Shown here piece by piece: positions 26,068 through 37,013 of a stretch of 64,000 nt of DNA; the stretch's first letter is position 1; every line of letters starts with the position of its first letter. The position numbers were made by a program, and so were the translations under genes. This DNA comes from Blastocatellia bacterium (GTDB lineage: Bacteria > Acidobacteriota > Blastocatellia > HR10 > J050): NCBI GenBank assembly GCA_025054955.1, contig JANWZE010000068.1:19630-83629 (forward strand), read 5' to 3'. The notes under the pieces are model-generated. The model was not told where the DNA came from. It saw nothing but the letters and a program-made list of their open reading frames with translations, and did not search any database.

Positions 26068-27681
26068 ATGATTGAAGCACGTCTCATTTCAGACAAGCAG
26101 AACCCATCGGCAGGCGTGGAGGTGAGGGATAAGTCGCTTCGCCTCCGGGCAACGTCCTCACCCCTCCCACAACAGCCGACCGCGATTGCTCGATGGCGCG
26201 CTCGGTTGAGTTCAGCCGGATGGTTCCGTAGCGCAGAAATCGTCTCGGTTGGCGTCCTGTTTGGGGCTTACATCTATATGGACCTGCTGGCGGCGATGGA
26301 GCCAACAAAAATCAGGGGCCGATTTCGTCGGCTCCTACACTATCTGGCCAAGAAGCTGTTTTCTCAGGGCGCGCTCCAGCGTGAAGAACGATTGGCCAAG
26401 CAAGCGATCTGGCTGAGAGGACGACTGCTCAAACTGGGACCAACATTTATCAAAATTGGCCAGGCCTTGGCCACCCGCGCCGATCTCTTACCCCTGCCGT
26501 ATATCAAGGAGCTGAGTAAGCTGCATGACGAAGTGCCCCCGTTTCCACACGACGAAGCGATGGCAATTCTTGAGCGCGAACTCGGCGCTCCGCTCACATC
26601 ATTGTTCGCCCACATTGATGACCGGCCGGTGGCCTCGGCGAGCATGGGACAGGTCTACTATGCGCTCTTGCCAGATGGTCGTGAGGTCGCTGTTAAGATT
26701 CAACGTCCGCGCTTGAAGGAAACAATTGATTTTGATCTCCGCGTTCTCCAGCGGATTGTCAAACATCTGAAGCGCTACCCGAACCTGTTTCGCGGCGTTG
26801 ATTGGAGCGGCGTGTTAAACGAATTCGCTTACACGATCGAGCAAGAAATGGATTACCTTCAAGAAGCCAAGAATGCCGATCGCTTCCGAGATAATTTTCG
26901 CTCGTGGAAAGATGTCTATGTTCCTCAAATCTACTGGGCGCTGAGCACCAGACGAGTCCTGACGATGGAGTATATTCACGGCCTCAAAGTTACCGAGACG
27001 GAGTTACTGAAGGCGCGTGGCTTCACGCCGGCTAAGATCAATCGTCTGTTGGCTCGCACCTATCTGAAGCAGATGCTCGAGGACGGATTTTTTCATGCTG
27101 ATCCGCATCCGGGTAACTTGCGAGTCATGCCGGATGGCAGGCTGGCCTTTTTCGATTTCGGCATGGCGGGGCAAATTGACGCGCATCTTCAGAGCCTGAT
27201 GATTGATGCATTCTTTCACATTCTCGACCGCGACGTCAGCGGATTAGTTGATGATCTGATGAAGCTGGAGTTTCTCGATCCGGACACGGACCCCAGTCGC
27301 ATTCGCCCTCTGGTCGAAGAACTCTTCAAAGAATATCTCGGATTAAAACTGAGCCAAATTCGCTTCAAAGAGTTGACCTACGAAATTGCTGATGTCGTTT
27401 ACGAATACCACTTCAAAATTCCTGCTCGGTTCACCTACATGATCCGCGCGTTGATGGAACTGGAGGGTATTGGTGTGGCTATTGATCCCGACTTTAACTT
27501 CGTTGAAACCGCTCGACCCTTTGCTCGAGAGTACCTACTGAAGCGCGAAAGCCGCCAACTCCGCAACAAGATCATCAGTAAGCTGCTGCGCGGCGAAAAT
27601 AATGAACTTCGCCTTGACAAGCTATGGTACTTGACCAAGGTAGCAGCTCAACTCCTCTGGGACAAACTCCGCCAATTGTAA
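26068..27681 (+). CDS. UbiB/ABC1-family atypical kinase
   Basis: 537 residues. An N-terminal hydrophobic stretch (about 58-76) is followed by the KxGQ motif (FIKIGQ, Lys129-Gln132), the Ala-rich loop ASASMGQVY and the kinase core HADPHPGNLR and FFDFGMAGQ. The family supports isoprenoid-quinone synthesis and lipid homeostasis, usually as an ATPase rather than a protein kinase. The conserved C-terminal membrane helices of E. coli UbiB are not obvious. It follows mlaD by 45 nt and may be in the same operon, which suits a lipid role. Confidence 0.9.
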   Translation: MIEARLISDKQNPSAGVEVRDKSLRLRATSSPLPQQPTAIARWRARLSSAGWFRSAEIVSVGVLFGAYIYMDLLAAMEPTKIRGRFRRLLHYLAKKLFSQGALQREERLAKQAIWLRGRLLKLGPTFIKIGQALATRADLLPLPYIKELSKLHDEVPPFPHDEAMAILERELGAPLTSLFAHIDDRPVASASMGQVYYALLPDGREVAVKIQRPRLKETIDFDLRVLQRIVKHLKRYPNLFRGVDWSGVLNEFAYTIEQEMDYLQEAKNADRFRDNFRSWKDVYVPQIYWALSTRRVLTMEYIHGLKVTETELLKARGFTPAKINRLLARTYLKQMLEDGFFHADPHPGNLRVMPDGRLAFFDFGMAGQIDAHLQSLMIDAFFHILDRDVSGLVDDLMKLEFLDPDTDPSRIRPLVEELFKEYLGLKLSQIRFKELTYEIADVVYEYHFKIPARFTYMIRALMELEGIGVAIDPDFNFVETARPFAREYLLKRESRQLRNKIISKLLRGENNELRLDKLWYLTKVAAQLLWDKLRQL

Positions 27682-27711
27682 AGGTGTGACATCCTGCGCC
27701 CGAAACCCGTT

Positions 27712-27810
27712 AGACCGATTTTCAACCGCCTTTAGCTGGGGCCCTACATCTTGCGGGCTCACGCACGCTGCAAGAGCGCGCCCAGCGTAAACTCATTGAC
27801 AAACCGCTCT
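27712..27810 (+). repeat. MITE-like dispersed repeat, copy B
   Basis: 99 bp, bounded by AGACCGATTTTCAA and GACAAACCGCTCT. It shares the internal CTTTAGCTGG, CTTGCGGGCT, CACGCACGCTGCAAG and AAACTCATT blocks with copies A and C. It lies between the convergent ubiB and PBP genes. Confidence 0.7.
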
Positions 27811-27816
27811 AGGCCT

Positions 27817-30198
27817 TCAAGGATTCCGATTGGCGCGGCGTGGTTGTGTTTCCGCAGGAGTATCCGGTTGACCTATGGGGCCAGCAACTGGCAGTGAAAT
27901 GCTTGGAAATCCCTCCCAATTGGATGGGCCGCCTATGCCGGGCAATCCCCCTTCATCAATCTGTGCAAACAGCGCAGCCCGCTCATGTCGCCGCTGACTT
28001 TGCAATTCGGCCATCATTGGTGGCGGGTCTTTTTCTAACACAAACCGTTTTGGCTTTTGCTTGCTCAAATAGTCCTTCATGAAATCTATCCAGATCGGCA
28101 AGGCAGCCGAGCCGCCGGTCTGGCCATGTCCCAGCGTTCTTTTTTCATCGTATCCGATCCATACTCCTGTGCATGTCGTCGGAGTGAAACCGATGAACCA
28201 GGCATCTGTGTAATCATCAACGGTGCCTGTTTTGCCGCCAATGTCCCAACCGGTAAAGCCATATCCGCCAATGGCGCTGGCTGTACCCCTCATCACGACT
28301 TCCTTCAACATCGTCACGACCATTGAAGCCACATAGGGGGATAAGACTTCGCTCCCTGATGGTGGCTGCCAGCGCTCTAATTCTGTGCCATCGCGATCCA
28401 CCACCCGACGGATGAGATGCGGTCGAACGTCTTTCCCTAAACTAGCAAAGATGGCATAGGCTCTGGTCATATCGAGCAGCGGCTCTTCAGTGCTGCCTAA
28501 GGCGGAGGCCAACACCGGCTGCATACGGTTGGGCAACCCTAATCGCTCAACCATCTGCGCGCCGCGCTCAATGCCGACTTCTTTCAACAGGCGAACAGCC
28601 GGAATATTGCGCGACAACGCTAGCGCGGTCTGAAGCGAGATGACGCCTTTGTACGATCGGTCATAATTTTCCGGCCTCCATCGTCCCAACTGAAATGGCG
28701 TATCTTCCACCGGATCATCTGGGCGAAGGCCATACTCAATAGCCGCCGCATAAATAAACGGTTTGAATGCTGAACCCGTCTGACGCAGGGCTTGCGTGGC
28801 TCGGTTAAACTTGCTGCGATTAAAATCGTAGCCCCCAACCAGCGCCTTGATTTCACCAGTCGGCACGTCGAGCGCCACCAGCGCGCCTTGCACTTCGGGC
28901 AACTGAAGGAGTGTGACCTGAAGTTGTTTGTTCTTGGCGTCAATCGCTTTGACGTGAAAAACCGTCAGGTCGCCCGGTTTGATCAGGGCTTTCAGCGGTT
29001 TGCCCCAAGGCGATTCCGCTGGCGTGACACGGGCTGTATACTCGCCGAATCGAACAATCGCTTCACGCTCGGACACCTGCATCACCAACCCCGTGTAGTA
29101 CTGATCCTTGACGAACTGATTATCCCACTCCGGGTTGTAATAGGTGTCCAATGATTTCCCTTGCGCCAATATGTTCTCTAGCTTGCCGCGCCAGCCACGG
29201 CTTCGATCAAACGCATGTAATTGTTTTCGCACAGCCGCGACAGCCCATTGTTGGGCTTGCGCGTCCAGCGTCGTGTAAATCTGAAGCCCGCCACCATGCG
29301 TCTTTTGCGTGCCGTATTTGTTTTCTACTTCCTGCCGGATCATCTCAACAACATAGGCATAGGGACTATGAGCATTGTTGATACGCTCACCGCGCCACAA
29401 CTTGATGGGCTGCGCTTTAGCGATCGCGGCCTGCTCAGGTGTAATGTATCCCTGCTCAGCCATCAAATTGAGAACGAGATTGCGTCGTTGCAGCGCCGCC
29501 TCAGGATTCTTCAGCGGCGAATAGATGATCGCCGATTTGAGCATCGCGGCCAGCATCGCGCTTTGTTCCAAATTTAATTCCTTGATTGATTGACCAAAAT
29601 AGTATTGCGCAGCCGCCTCCACGCCATAGGCATTGCCGCCAAGATAAATCAGATTGCAATAGAGTTCAAGAATCTGCTCTTTGCTATAGTGCTGCTCAAT
29701 CAGCAATGCTAACAGCGCTTCTTTGATCTTTCGCACGAGCGTCTGCTCACGGGTCAGAAAAAGCCCACGGGCGAGTTGTTGCGTGATCGTTGAGCCTCCG
29801 CCAACAATCTCGCCTTGTTGCAAATTATCCAGTAACGCTCCAATGACACGAATCGGATCAAGCCCCGAATGCTGGTAAAATCGCGCGTCCTCAACGGCAA
29901 TAAACGCCTGCCGCACAATCAACGGGATCTCGGAGTACTCAACCGGAATGCGACGTTGTAAATAAAATTCACCGATAATCGTCGCGCCATCATCAGCATA
30001 AATTCGCGATAACACACTGGGCTGGTAGTGACTCAGTTGCTCGACCATCAGGGCATACTCAGACCGACTGAGCATGAAAGCCATACTCCAGCCAGTTAAG
30101 CCGCCAGCTAGCGCACTCAATAGAAACAAAGACGGCAATGTCGAACGGCGCAGAAAATCAACCAGCCGGTTCATCGCTTCTGCTACATGCCATTTCAT
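27817..30198 (-). CDS. Class A penicillin-binding protein (PBP1A type)
   Basis: Bifunctional peptidoglycan synthase, 793 residues from the ATG at 30198. A transmembrane helix (about 22-43) is followed by the GT51 glycosyltransferase domain with the catalytic Glu in AVEDARFYQHSG and the GGSTITQQLARG motif. The transpeptidase domain has RQTGSAFKPFIY (SxxK), LSRNIP (SxN) and IGGKTGTVDDY (KTG). The C-terminal tail is Pro- and Arg-rich. It is divergently transcribed from lptD with about 118 nt between starts. Confidence 0.95.
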   Translation of the reverse strand: MKWHVAEAMNRLVDFLRRSTLPSLFLLSALAGGLTGWSMAFMLSRSEYALMVEQLSHYQPSVLSRIYADDGATIIGEFYLQRRIPVEYSEIPLIVRQAFIAVEDARFYQHSGLDPIRVIGALLDNLQQGEIVGGGSTITQQLARGLFLTREQTLVRKIKEALLALLIEQHYSKEQILELYCNLIYLGGNAYGVEAAAQYYFGQSIKELNLEQSAMLAAMLKSAIIYSPLKNPEAALQRRNLVLNLMAEQGYITPEQAAIAKAQPIKLWRGERINNAHSPYAYVVEMIRQEVENKYGTQKTHGGGLQIYTTLDAQAQQWAVAAVRKQLHAFDRSRGWRGKLENILAQGKSLDTYYNPEWDNQFVKDQYYTGLVMQVSEREAIVRFGEYTARVTPAESPWGKPLKALIKPGDLTVFHVKAIDAKNKQLQVTLLQLPEVQGALVALDVPTGEIKALVGGYDFNRSKFNRATQALRQTGSAFKPFIYAAAIEYGLRPDDPVEDTPFQLGRWRPENYDRSYKGVISLQTALALSRNIPAVRLLKEVGIERGAQMVERLGLPNRMQPVLASALGSTEEPLLDMTRAYAIFASLGKDVRPHLIRRVVDRDGTELERWQPPSGSEVLSPYVASMVVTMLKEVVMRGTASAIGGYGFTGWDIGGKTGTVDDYTDAWFIGFTPTTCTGVWIGYDEKRTLGHGQTGGSAALPIWIDFMKDYLSKQKPKRFVLEKDPPPMMAELQSQRRHERAALFAQIDEGGLPGIGGPSNWEGFPSISLPVAGPIGQPDTPAETQPRRANRNP

Positions 30199-30316
30199 GA
30201 GGGTAGTTAATCGTATCACATCTATCTTGCCGTTGACAAAGCCCCATGCTATGATGGCCGGCCCTAAGCAATCATGTGAGAATGTGGCGTGTCGTCAACG
30301 GGAGAATGTGACATCA

Positions 30317-32686
30317 ATGCAGCGGCGTGCGTGGGCGACGTTCATATTCTGTATCGCACTGCTTTATCGGGCACAAACAGTTTTAGCCATCCAAGCTCCG
30401 CAAGCGCAACCTTCATCAACTCCAGTTGAACCACCGACGGCGCTTCAACAACCTTCGGATCAACTTGAAATCAATGCCGACACCGGCTCTAGCCAGGGAG
30501 GCGTCACCATCTATGAAGGGTATGTGGACATCCGCTATGGCAGTATGCGGCTCCAGTGTGATCGAGCTATTTACGACGAGTCTACTGACGAAGTGCAAGC
30601 GATCGGCAATGTCGTATTCGATCAGGAGAATCAACGCATCACGGGCAGCCGCGCTCAGTTTAATCTGCGCACCAGAAAGGGAACCATCTGGGATGCGCGA
30701 GGCTTTACCGACCGAACGCCTGATGGCGTCATGATGTTCTTTGAGGCGGATCGCATTGAGCGCACCGGCCTCTCACGATTTGAGATCATCAACGGACGAA
30801 TCACCTCGTGTGAAGAACCGCTGCCCAAGTGGAGCTTCTCCGCCAGTCAATCAACACTGATACTGAACAAACGCGTCGCACTTCGCTCACCAACGCTCAA
30901 GCTGAAAAATGTGCCGGTCTTCTGGCTGCCGTATGCCACGTTTCCAATCGCCAAACGAACTCGGCAATCGGGATTTCTCACCCCCAGCGTTGGGAACTCA
31001 AACGTGCGTGGACGCTCCCTGACGATTCCCTACTATCAAACGCTCGGCCTCAGCGCCGATTTGCTCTCCCGTTTCGATCTCTTCACGCAACGAGGCATTG
31101 GGTTCGGCACGGACTTTCGCTCGCGAAACAGCGAGACGTCCTACCTGAACGCCGGCTTCTTCTCCGTCTACGATCGCTTATTCGGACAACCGGGACCCAA
31201 ACAAGGCGGCACAGCTTTCTACCTCGACGCGCAACAACAATTGCCGCAAGGATTCCGCTTAGTGGCCGACGTTAACCTCGTCACCAATTTGGCGTTTCGT
31301 CAGATCTTTTCCGATAGCTTTGAACAAGCAATTTCACCGGAGGAACGAACCCAGATTTACGTCAACAACCATTTTGGGCCATATTCGTTCAATGTGCTGA
31401 TGCAATCGCGTGATGTTTTCTTAGGACGTGGGGCAGACGGCAGCCAGCCGTTGATTCAGCCCGATCAATTGATCACGATCCGTCAGCTTCCTTCATTTGA
31501 GCTCATGCGACGGCCAGCCAAACTGACCAAGCGCCTGCCCGTTTATCTGTCGTTCCGCACGGCCGCTGAAGGTGTCAGCCGCGGCGAGGCCTCATTTCAA
31601 ACACCCTCCGTTGTCCAACGCTTGGACGCGCAACCACGCATCACGATCCCGCTGCCATCGCTAGCAGGAATGGCCATCACGCCGAGCCTCACGCTGCGCA
31701 GCACGTTTTATTCCAATAGTCAGGACCCGCTCAACCGCGCACGCATACTCAGCCAAGATGTAACGCGGACGTATGTGGACTTCACCGTAGACGCGCGACC
31801 GCCAGCCTTCGAGCGTGTGTTTTACCATCGCGATGGGTCCCACTGGTTCAAGCATGTGATCGAACCAATGATCACCTACAGGCGCATCACTGGCATCGGC
31901 TCAGACTTTGCTCGTATCATCCGCTTCGACGCACATGATGCCATTGCCAATACAAATCAAGTCGAATTCGCTTTGGTCAACCGATTTCTCATCAAGCGTG
32001 AAGGTCCTGAGGGACAAAAAAATCAGCCTCATGAGTGGCTCATGGTCAAGCTGGCGCAACAGTACTTCTTTGATCCAACCTTCGGCGGAGCCTTGCGGGC
32101 GGGACAACGCAATCAATTTGATCCGATCAATCTACTCTCCGGTTTTCACACCATGAGTCCCGACCGCCGTTTCTCACCGATTAACCTGAACGTTCGTCTT
32201 CGCCCATTATCCTCTCTGTTCGCCGATGTACGACTTGACTATGACCCGACAATCAAAACGCTTCGCAATACGAGCGTGACAGGTGGCGTCCGCGCTTCAT
32301 TCATTTCATTTTCTCAAACGTGGTTCCTGAGCCGTCAGACTCGATCGGTTGCGGGTACCTTCCCCGGAAACCTCTATCAGTCTTCCCTCTTTCTGGGTCG
32401 AGAGGATCGCGGTCCATTTATCGGGTTCGATCTCATTTATGACTTCACCAATCGCGTCATCAACAACCGACCGATCTCGGGACGCCTTGTCACATCGGTC
32501 ATAGGATTTGGCTACGCGTTTGATTGCTGTAGTTTTCAGGTGCACAATACAACCTACAAGATCGGTTTGCGAAACGAAAACCGACTAGCGTTGAGCCTGA
32601 CGCTGTTTGGCATCGGTAGTTTCGGTCGGCATACGGACGCAGGACGTCGCATCTTTGGCACAACATGGGATGTACCCAGGCCATGA
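30317..32686 (+). CDS. lptD: LPS-assembly outer-membrane protein LptD
   Basis: 789 residues from the ATG at 30317. A signal peptide (1-24) precedes an OstA/LptA-like beta-jellyroll (about 47-150) and a C-terminal beta-barrel of the LptD family. Four cysteines outside the signal peptide, Cys81, Cys164 and the adjacent Cys737-Cys738, resemble the E. coli set (C31, C173, C724, C725) that forms the disulfides needed for folding. The long open frame extends upstream to 30074, but that part overlaps the divergent PBP gene and has no signal sequence. Together with waaA and lpxK it confirms LPS export. Confidence 0.9.
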   Translation: MQRRAWATFIFCIALLYRAQTVLAIQAPQAQPSSTPVEPPTALQQPSDQLEINADTGSSQGGVTIYEGYVDIRYGSMRLQCDRAIYDESTDEVQAIGNVVFDQENQRITGSRAQFNLRTRKGTIWDARGFTDRTPDGVMMFFEADRIERTGLSRFEIINGRITSCEEPLPKWSFSASQSTLILNKRVALRSPTLKLKNVPVFWLPYATFPIAKRTRQSGFLTPSVGNSNVRGRSLTIPYYQTLGLSADLLSRFDLFTQRGIGFGTDFRSRNSETSYLNAGFFSVYDRLFGQPGPKQGGTAFYLDAQQQLPQGFRLVADVNLVTNLAFRQIFSDSFEQAISPEERTQIYVNNHFGPYSFNVLMQSRDVFLGRGADGSQPLIQPDQLITIRQLPSFELMRRPAKLTKRLPVYLSFRTAAEGVSRGEASFQTPSVVQRLDAQPRITIPLPSLAGMAITPSLTLRSTFYSNSQDPLNRARILSQDVTRTYVDFTVDARPPAFERVFYHRDGSHWFKHVIEPMITYRRITGIGSDFARIIRFDAHDAIANTNQVEFALVNRFLIKREGPEGQKNQPHEWLMVKLAQQYFFDPTFGGALRAGQRNQFDPINLLSGFHTMSPDRRFSPINLNVRLRPLSSLFADVRLDYDPTIKTLRNTSVTGGVRASFISFSQTWFLSRQTRSVAGTFPGNLYQSSLFLGREDRGPFIGFDLIYDFTNRVINNRPISGRLVTSVIGFGYAFDCCSFQVHNTTYKIGLRNENRLALSLTLFGIGSFGRHTDAGRRIFGTTWDVPRP

Positions 32687-32687
32687 G

Positions 32688-32879
32688 ACGCTCAACTTGA
32701 GATGTGATGATGCACCACCCGTGATCATCGAGGGCAGTGGATAGTTTCACCGGCCGTTCACGGAGGCGCTCGACGCTCCTGACGCTGATCGCCACACGCT
32801 CAACTTGAGATGTGATCCAGAAGCAGTGTATAGTTTCACAGGCCGTCCAAGGAAGCGCTCGACGCTCCTGACGCCGATT
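32688..32879. repeat. Two direct repeats upstream of a coiled-coil protein gene
   Basis: Copy 1 (32688-32789, 102 bp) and copy 2 (32796-32879, 84 bp) share ACGCTCAACTTGAGATGTGA, a TAGTTTCAC-GGCCGT block and GCGCTCGACGCTCCTGACGC. Copy 2 lacks about 18 bp from the middle. They fill the space between lptD and the next gene and show no coding potential. Confidence 0.75.
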
Positions 32880-32892
32880 GGGAGATGAACAA

Positions 32893-33768
32893 ATGGGATT
32901 TGAAGTGCGCGACTATTTTGATTTGATCCGTCTTTTGGAAGATCATCCGCAGTGGCGGGCTGAACTGCGCCGACTGCTGCTGACTGATGAGCTGCTGACG
33001 CTACCTGAATTGGTGCGAGAACTGGCCGAAGCCCAGCGCCGCACCGAACAGCGGGTTGAAGAATTGGCCGAAGCTCAACGCCACCTGGCCGAAGCTCAAC
33101 GCCGCACCGAACAGCGGGTTGAAGAACTGGCCGAAGCTCAACGCCGCACCGAAGAAGCGCAGCGGCAGCTTGAGGAAGCGCAGCGACGAACTGAAGAACG
33201 ACTCAACCAACTCACTGTCACTGTCGAACGACTTGCTGAAGAGGTCCGCAACTTACGGCTGGCTCAGCAACAAACAGACGATCAAATTCGCAATCTGGTG
33301 CAGGCGGACAAGCAAATTGCTGATCGAGTTAACGAGCTGAGAGGTCAGATGCTGGAAATCAAATACCGTGACCGAGCAGGAGCGTACTTCGGTCGGCTCT
33401 TGCGACGACCTCAGGTCGTATCACCGGATGTGCTTTGGGATGAAGTTGAACCTCACCTGTCACGGGATGATTTCTCTGATGTGTTGTTGCTCGACTTGAT
33501 CGTGCGCGGGCGGCCTATAAGCACGCCCGAAGCACCAGAGGTTTGGCTGGCTGTTGAAATCTCCGCTGTTGTGGATACAAATGATGTGACTCGCGCCCGA
33601 CGACGAGCTGAGCTGCTGCGTCGTGCCGGCCAGCGCGTGATTCCCGTTGTTGCTGGTGAGCGCGCAACGCTCAGTGCTGAAGCCGAGGCGCGTCAGTATC
33701 ACGTCGCTATGCTGCAAGACGGACGCGCGTTTCTCTGGGATGAGGCCTTGCATGAATGGACGCGCTAA
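32893..33768 (+). CDS. Coiled-coil protein with degenerate PD-(D/E)XK-like C-terminal domain
   Basis: 291 residues from the ATG at 32893, preceded by GGGAG; a TTG at 32878 is less likely. Residues about 38-155 form a long coiled coil rich in Glu, Gln, Arg and Ala with repeats like LAEAQRRTEQRVEE. Two of these are an in-frame 63-bp DNA tandem repeat (33022-33084 and 33085-33147). Residues about 155-280 resemble the restriction-endonuclease-like fold of an uncharacterised coiled-coil family (possibly COG5493): Asp201 in DLIV, then Glu222 in VEIS, where Ser224 stands in place of the usual Lys. The Lys loss makes nuclease activity doubtful. Direct repeats flank the gene on both sides. No function is known. 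Confidence 0.7.
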   Translation: MGFEVRDYFDLIRLLEDHPQWRAELRRLLLTDELLTLPELVRELAEAQRRTEQRVEELAEAQRHLAEAQRRTEQRVEELAEAQRRTEEAQRQLEEAQRRTEERLNQLTVTVERLAEEVRNLRLAQQQTDDQIRNLVQADKQIADRVNELRGQMLEIKYRDRAGAYFGRLLRRPQVVSPDVLWDEVEPHLSRDDFSDVLLLDLIVRGRPISTPEAPEVWLAVEISAVVDTNDVTRARRRAELLRRAGQRVIPVVAGERATLSAEAEARQYHVAMLQDGRAFLWDEALHEWTR

Positions 33769-33874
33769 GTTCTCCATGTTAGTACACTCACCGGCGCTCA
33801 CTGATGAACTATTGACAACAACTGACGAAGTTACCGCTCGAGCTGACGATCGCTGATCCGACTGCCGTCTATCC

Positions 33875-33929
33875 GTTGCCTGCATATTCACTGACAGGAT
33901 TCTGTTGCCGGCATATTCACTGACAGGAT
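33875..33929. repeat. Two 26-bp direct repeats
   Basis: GTTGCC(T/G)GCATATTCACTG followed by ACAGGAT occurs at 33875-33900 and 33904-33929, differing at one base. It lies just downstream of the coiled-coil gene and upstream of rsmD. Confidence 0.85.
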
Positions 33930-33964
33930 ACACCGCTCTCGATCCCGTGCTAGAATGAACAAGG

Positions 33965-34516
33965 ATGCGCGTGATTGCTGGCCAATACAAACGACGAGTA
34001 TTGATGGCCCCCAGAGGCCACACAACCCGGCCGATCCCGGACCGATTGAAAGAGTCGCTGTTCAGCATTTTGCAACCGTGGCTTCCTGGCGCGCGCGTGC
34101 TTGATCTGTGTTCCGGCAGCGGAGCAATGGGCATCGAGGCGTTGAGTCGAGGCGCCGCTTGGGTCACATTCGTTGACTCATCGAGCGAGGCTATTCGCGC
34201 TCTCAAGCACAATCTTAAAAGCCTGCGCATCGAATCAGGCTTCGCCGTTTTCTCCTGTGACGTGGACCTCGCATTGAGGCGATTAGAGCAGGCTGGCGAA
34301 ACGTTCGACCTTGTCTTCTTTGATCCACCATACGCCTCTGATCTCTATTTGACGACACTGCCTATGTTGGGAACGGCCGCTGTGCTCAAGAGCGGCGCTA
34401 TCGTCATGGTCATGCATCATGCCAAAAACTGTCTGGCACAAACCTACGGGCGACTTCAGCGTGGGCGCGAGCTTCGGCAGGGCGAGAACCAGCTCAGCTT
34501 CTATGTTCTGGATTGA
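33965..34516 (+). CDS. rsmD: 16S rRNA (guanine966-N2)-methyltransferase
   Basis: 183 residues. SAM-dependent methylation of G966 in the small ribosomal subunit. N-terminal RVIAGQYKRR and TRPIPDRLKESLFS are family signatures, followed by the SAM loop LDLCSGSGAMGIEALSRGA and the catalytic FDPPY. Ordinary length and composition. GroEL starts 72 nt downstream. Confidence 0.93.
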   Translation: MRVIAGQYKRRVLMAPRGHTTRPIPDRLKESLFSILQPWLPGARVLDLCSGSGAMGIEALSRGAAWVTFVDSSSEAIRALKHNLKSLRIESGFAVFSCDVDLALRRLEQAGETFDLVFFDPPYASDLYLTTLPMLGTAAVLKSGAIVMVMHHAKNCLAQTYGRLQRGRELRQGENQLSFYVLD

Positions 34517-34582
34517 CACCGGCTACGTGACTCACTACTCTTACAGCTTTGTTTTCACCACTACATCTTACACAAAGGATAG

Positions 34583-36202
<1,620 letters not shown>

Positions 36203-36307
36203 TAGTGGGCGGCTGGGTTCGTGGCTTGCGCAGCGCGAGTGGTTCTCTGCCACAAGAATCACGAGTGAGAACCGAGGTCCCTTTTCACCACCACAACGAG
36301 GCATGAG

Positions 36308-36685
36308 ATGATCATTGGGATTGGAATTGACCTGATCGAAGTCCCCCGATTTGAACGGGCGATGGAACGGTACGGCGAGCGATTCATTCGCCGTTTGTTC
36401 ACGCCCGGCGAGATCGCTTATTGCCAACCAAAGGCCAGAGCGGTTGAGCATTTTGCCGCCCGCTTTTCCGCGAAAGAAGCGGCCTTGAAAGCCCTAGGCA
36501 CGGGCAAAAGCCGAGGGATTCGCTGGACGGACGTGGAAGTGACCCGATTGCCAGGACAGCCCCCTCAGATTCAATTTCACGGAGAAGCGCTCAAGCGATT
36601 TGAATCGTTGGGCGCTAAACAGGTCGTCCTGACGATGACTCATACGGCACATTCGGCGATGGCCCAGGTCATCATCGAAGGGTAA
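36308..36685 (+). CDS. acpS: Holo-[acyl-carrier-protein] synthase
   Basis: 125 residues. Transfers 4'-phosphopantetheine from CoA to apo-ACP for fatty-acid synthesis. Metal-binding Asp8 in GIDLIEVPRF and Glu in FSAKEAALKALG are intact, as is the C-terminal LTMTHTAHSAMAQVI. It starts 105 nt after groEL. Confidence 0.95.
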   Translation: MIIGIGIDLIEVPRFERAMERYGERFIRRLFTPGEIAYCQPKARAVEHFAARFSAKEAALKALGTGKSRGIRWTDVEVTRLPGQPPQIQFHGEALKRFESLGAKQVVLTMTHTAHSAMAQVIIEG

Positions 36686-36730
36686 GTGGCAGGTTGCCTC
36701 ACCGGTGAATTGCTTTGGGGGAGGTGCTTA

Positions 36731-36789
36731 CGTCGTCGGTGACGACGCGGGAGAAACGATGAGCATGGACCACAGGCGTTCCGCCTGTG
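36731..36789. terminator. Two hairpins after acpS
   Basis: A perfect 7-bp hairpin CGTCGTC/GACGACG (36731-36747) and a member of the CACAGGCG/CGCCTGTG family (36771-36789, 8-bp stem, 3-nt loop). They lie between acpS and the convergent atpC. No T-run follows. The gene-free stretch 36686-37013 holds only these and MITE-like copy D. Confidence 0.4.
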
Positions 36790-36863
36790 CCACTGTTGTC
36801 AGACAAGAGTGGATTTTTCATTGCGTGACCTCGCCTTTTGTCCCTATGAGCTATCCGCTTCTC

Positions 36864-36957
36864 AGAGCGATTTGTGAATGAGCTTTCCTGGGAGCGAACG
36901 CCGGCCTTTAGCCGGCAAAATGCGCGGCCCTGGACTAAAAGCAATTGAAAACCGCCC
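36864..36957 (-). repeat. MITE-like dispersed repeat, copy D (reverse orientation)
   Basis: 94 bp. Left end AGAGCGATTTGTGAATGAG is the complement of the right end of copy A; right end TTGAAAACCGCCC matches the left end. Located between acpS and atpC, about 500 bp from copy C in the opposite orientation. Confidence 0.65.
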
Positions 36958-37013
36958 AAGGCGAGCGCCACGCGATGGCGACCACGCGATACCATGCAGC
37001 GCAGCCCATCGAA

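Noticed and set aside
30228..30255. Possible sigma-70 promoter for lptD
   Set aside because: TTGACA at 30233 is only 11 nt from TATGAT; the better-spaced TTGCCG is weak, so no promoter is called.
30074..30316. Upstream extension of the lptD frame
   Set aside because: It overlaps the start of the divergent PBP gene and lacks signal-peptide character; the ATG at 30317 begins a clean signal peptide.
33022..33210. CRISPR-like repeats
   Set aside because: The 63-bp units are contiguous and in frame inside a coiled-coil gene with no spacers; no CRISPR array or cas gene is in the window.
34513..34541. Promoter for groEL (TTGACA + TACTCT)
   Set aside because: The -35 overlaps the rsmD stop and the -10 is poor; position alone is not enough.
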